Part shown: piece after piece, positions 18,716-19,354 of the stretch | Numbering within the stretch: position 1 is the first letter of the stretch | How the letters are laid out: every line of letters begins with the position of its first letter | Origin: Rodentolepis nana | Taxonomy: Eukaryota > Platyhelminthes > Cestoda > Cyclophyllidea > Hymenolepididae | Assembly: GCA_900617975.1 (NCBI GenBank) | Contig: UZAE01013768.1 | Span: forward strand, 1-19,354 | DNA length: 19,354 nucleotides | Direction of reading: 5' to 3' | Notes under the pieces: model-generated | The model's input: only the letters and a program-made list of their open reading frames with translations | The model's database searches: none | Told to the model about the DNA's origin: nothing | Translations under genes and position numbers: made by a program

Positions 18716-19354
18716 AAACAACCAATCAATATGCCGTAGGTTTCGCGGGCCAGAGTGCACTGTACTCCGGGTTGGCGAAGTGTCATGTCGTTTGAATGTT
18801 GGAGTCGACTAACTCAATAAGCCAGAAATTAGATGAATTGAATTAGTTGATATTTCACTTTACTGGTCATCTGTGGTGGCAAAGTTGCTCCATTTACCAT
18901 TTGTTTTAAGGTGGCAGATAAGGCCTAACTTTGTATACGGTTGGAGGTCTCGCGGAAAGCGAATTTGACTAGATCGGTTTTAGGAATGAGAAAAGGAAGA
19001 AATAATTAATTGAAGGGGTTTGCGATCCATTGTGGTAGGAAAGTGGGGCCCATGGAGATAATTTGCCCGCCGTTTACTCACTTTCAATTTCGGTGGAATT
19101 GGATTGGAATTGAATTGAAAAATCCACCACCGAAAGGTGGCCAACAATTCAACGAGGTTCTGTAATTTATTGGAAATAAGACGATCTTGGTTGAGTATCG
19201 ATTTTATCTTTTTTTCTGACTTATTTTATGTCTCAATTCCAGCAGTTAAGGCCTTTGCCGATATCCCCTTCCCGCCTCCCCCACCCCACCCCCCTCCATT
19301 CCCATAGACACTTCATTGCAATTGCAGACTCGCGTATACACCTTCAACGCTTTC
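18716..19354. other. Downstream intergenic sequence
   Basis: I see no gene. It contains an inverted repeat TTTCGGTGG/CCACCGAAA (19088-19096, 19127-19135) and a C-rich stretch near 19260-19300. An acceptor-like TTGCAATTGCAG near 19326 is followed by 27 open bases to the window end, too short to call an exon. Confidence 0.6.

Noticed and set aside
18735..18790. GC-richer stretch examined as a possible tRNA or small RNA
   Set aside because: No cloverleaf pairing or box A/B motifs could be found.
19088..19135. Nine-base inverted repeat downstream of the gene considered as a histone-type or transcription-end hairpin
   Set aside because: The loop is about 30 bases and the sequence does not fit the histone stem-loop; it is too far from the polyadenylation signal to interpret.

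Overview
The window is eukaryotic nuclear DNA, very probably from an invertebrate animal. It is AT-rich, carries short coding exons separated by long GT-AG introns, and has many retroposon copies, DNA-transposon relics and homopolymer G/C runs. I suspect a flatworm, perhaps a large-genome tapeworm, from the intron and repeat style, but the sequence alone does not prove it.

One protein-coding gene dominates. It lies on the + strand and its 5' part is cut off by the window. Nine exons (1994-2137, 3221-3341, 4765-5292, 7259-7333, 8956-9134, 11852-11990, 13332-13409, 17974-18051, 18130-18426) join in one frame into 545 complete residues and a stop. They encode the C-terminal half of a DEAH-box RNA helicase: the end of RecA2 with motifs V/VI, then the winged-helix/ratchet region and the OB-fold. 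The best family match is DHX36 (RHAU/MLE-like-1). The protein ends in a Gly/Arg-rich tail. A 3'UTR with an AATAAA signal follows at 18685.

About 90% of the gene span is intron. Introns hold at least ten copies of one roughly 320-bp SINE-like retroposon, in both orientations. Most have clear target-site duplications, two are 5'-truncated, and one pair is nested head-out as a large inverted repeat (8125-8810). Introns also hold four copies of a 200-245 bp MITE flanked by TTAA with CCCTTTAA-type ends (piggyBac-like), two inverted copies of a third repeat, and a decayed Merlin/IS1016-like transposase relic (about 16540-17425). Long poly-G or poly-C tracts occur throughout; one contains the only N.

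The antisense SINE copies carry an exact GAG|GTAAGT donor consensus in the sense direction of the host gene, which makes them candidate exonization cassettes. From about 18716 to the end I see only non-coding sequence.
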